Part shown: one piece after another, positions 34,216-34,695 of the stretch | Numbering within the stretch: the first letter of the stretch is position 1 | How the letters are laid out: every line of letters starts with the position of its first letter | Assembly: GCF_003003035.1 (NCBI RefSeq) | Contig: NZ_PVTS01000023.1 | Span: 1-34,695, forward strand | Direction of reading: 5' to 3' | Length of the DNA stretch: 34,695 nt | Origin: Marinilabilia salmonicolor | GTDB lineage: Bacteria > Bacteroidota > Bacteroidia > Bacteroidales > Marinilabiliaceae | Program-made: the position numbers and the translations under genes | Notes under the pieces: generated by a model | Told to the model about the DNA's origin: nothing | Databases searched by the model: none | Seen by the model: the letters and a program-made list of their open reading frames with translations, nothing else

Positions 34216-34259
34216 GATTCTAAGTTTGAATTAAATTTTTAAAACCAAACAAAAACATT

Positions 34260-34287
34260 GGGAATCACCACAATATCTTCTTTGTGG
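34260..34287 (-). terminator. Hairpin between convergent genes, probable terminator
   Basis: GGGAATCACCACAA pairs with TTGTGGTGATCCC (13 pairs, one bulged A) around a short loop. On the minus strand a T-rich tract (GTTTTTG) follows after four bases. It lies between the 163-residue protein gene and the convergent kinase gene and can serve either. Confidence 0.55.
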
Positions 34288-34477
34288 TGATCCCAACTTA
34301 AAATAAGATGTTTACGCCTGATGTAGGCAGTGTAATCACCATAATATAATAAAATTGGTTTGCTTTTATCATCATCTTAATACCTCAAAGGTGAGAATAA
34401 TGTTAGTGGGTGGATAACAATAAAAAACACCCCGGAAAAAGAAAATGATCGAATCAAATGCCTCAACTAAGCTATCC

Positions 34478-34695
34478 CTATAACTTTAACTGAAAAGAGA
34501 CAACAAATTTGGTGCCCTTTCCAGGACGGCTTTGCGCTGAAATCTCGCCACCCAATTTTTGCACAAACTCTTTGGAGAGAATTAACCCTGGTCCACTCCC
34601 GGATTCCTCAGAGGTTCCATTCTGAGAAACACTACTGCCAATGCGAAAGATCCTGTCTATAATCTCCTCAGTCATTCCTACTCCTGTATCTGAAA
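34478..34695 (-). CDS. Histidine kinase, C-terminal ATPase end (cut by window edge)
   Basis: Only the last 72 codons are in the window. The visible part starts with SDTGVGMTEEIIDRIFRIGS (the D-x-G-x-G ATP-lid motif) and continues to SGSGPGLILSKEFVQKLGGE, the second glycine motif, ending KGTKFVVSFQLKL. This is the standard C-terminus of a HATPase_c domain. The glycine motif reads GSGPGL where GTGLGL is usual, so a Pro replaces the middle Leu. The sensor part lies beyond the right edge. An ATG at 34675 is internal and not the start. Confidence 0.9.
   Translation of the reverse strand, partial: SDTGVGMTEEIIDRIFRIGSSVSQNGTSEESGSGPGLILSKEFVQKLGGEISAQSRPGKGTKFVVSFQLKL

Overview
The window comes from a Bacteroidota chromosome, probably a free-living, possibly marine, member of Bacteroidales/Marinilabiliales. 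This is inferred from a SusC/SusD pair, a hybrid two-component (HTCS) regulator, an ECF sigma/FecR/TonB-receptor set, a DoxD-DoxA fusion, A-rich leaders without strong Shine-Dalgarno sites and one TAnnTTTG-type promoter. No ribosomal RNA, complete tRNA, CRISPR array or transposase gene was seen.

Layout. (1) 0.1-1.1 kb: thioredoxin reductase (trxB). (2) 1.3-7.0 kb, minus strand: a cell-surface signalling operon running ECF sigma factor, a 123-bp palindromic repeat, a 56-residue small ORF, FecR anti-sigma factor, STN-containing TonB-dependent receptor, and a DUF4249-type lipoprotein. (3) 7.5-10.6 kb, plus strand: a doubtful small ORF and three exported proteins of unknown function (lipoprotein, barrel-like protein, 541-residue secreted protein), followed by a partial copy of the same palindromic repeat. 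(4) 10.7-13.7 kb, minus strand: SRAP-domain protein, DoxD-DoxA fusion and two unknown proteins. (5) 13.9-25.2 kb, minus strand: a compact polysaccharide-utilisation locus, in transcription order HTCS sensor-regulator, GH16 lipoprotein (laminarinase-like), SusC, SusD and a SusE-position glycan-binding lipoprotein, closed by a strong terminator. (6) 25.2-27.9 kb: a GFA-family protein, then an accessory island. The island has a broken DNA cytosine methyltransferase, a decayed copy of the 3' end of an RNase H gene, a terminator plus the 3' part of a tRNA-Pro-like gene (a likely integration scar), and an intact ParA / small RHH-like protein / RNase HI cassette. (7) 28.3-34.7 kb: methyl-accepting chemotaxis protein, two coupled small unknown genes, a sensor kinase with a periplasmic solute-binding domain, two small membrane or exported proteins, and the C-terminal end of another histidine kinase cut by the window edge.

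How the parts work together. The sigma/FecR/receptor operon should sense a ligand at the outer membrane and induce its own transport genes. In the PUL, the HTCS should sense oligosaccharides in the periplasm and switch on the GH16-susCD operon through the intergenic region at 21.0-21.2 kb. There the surface GH16 would cut beta-1,3-glucan, the binding proteins would hold it and SusCD would import it. The most unusual area is the island at 25.8-27.9 kb, where several remnants point to repeated integration and recombination of a small mobile element.
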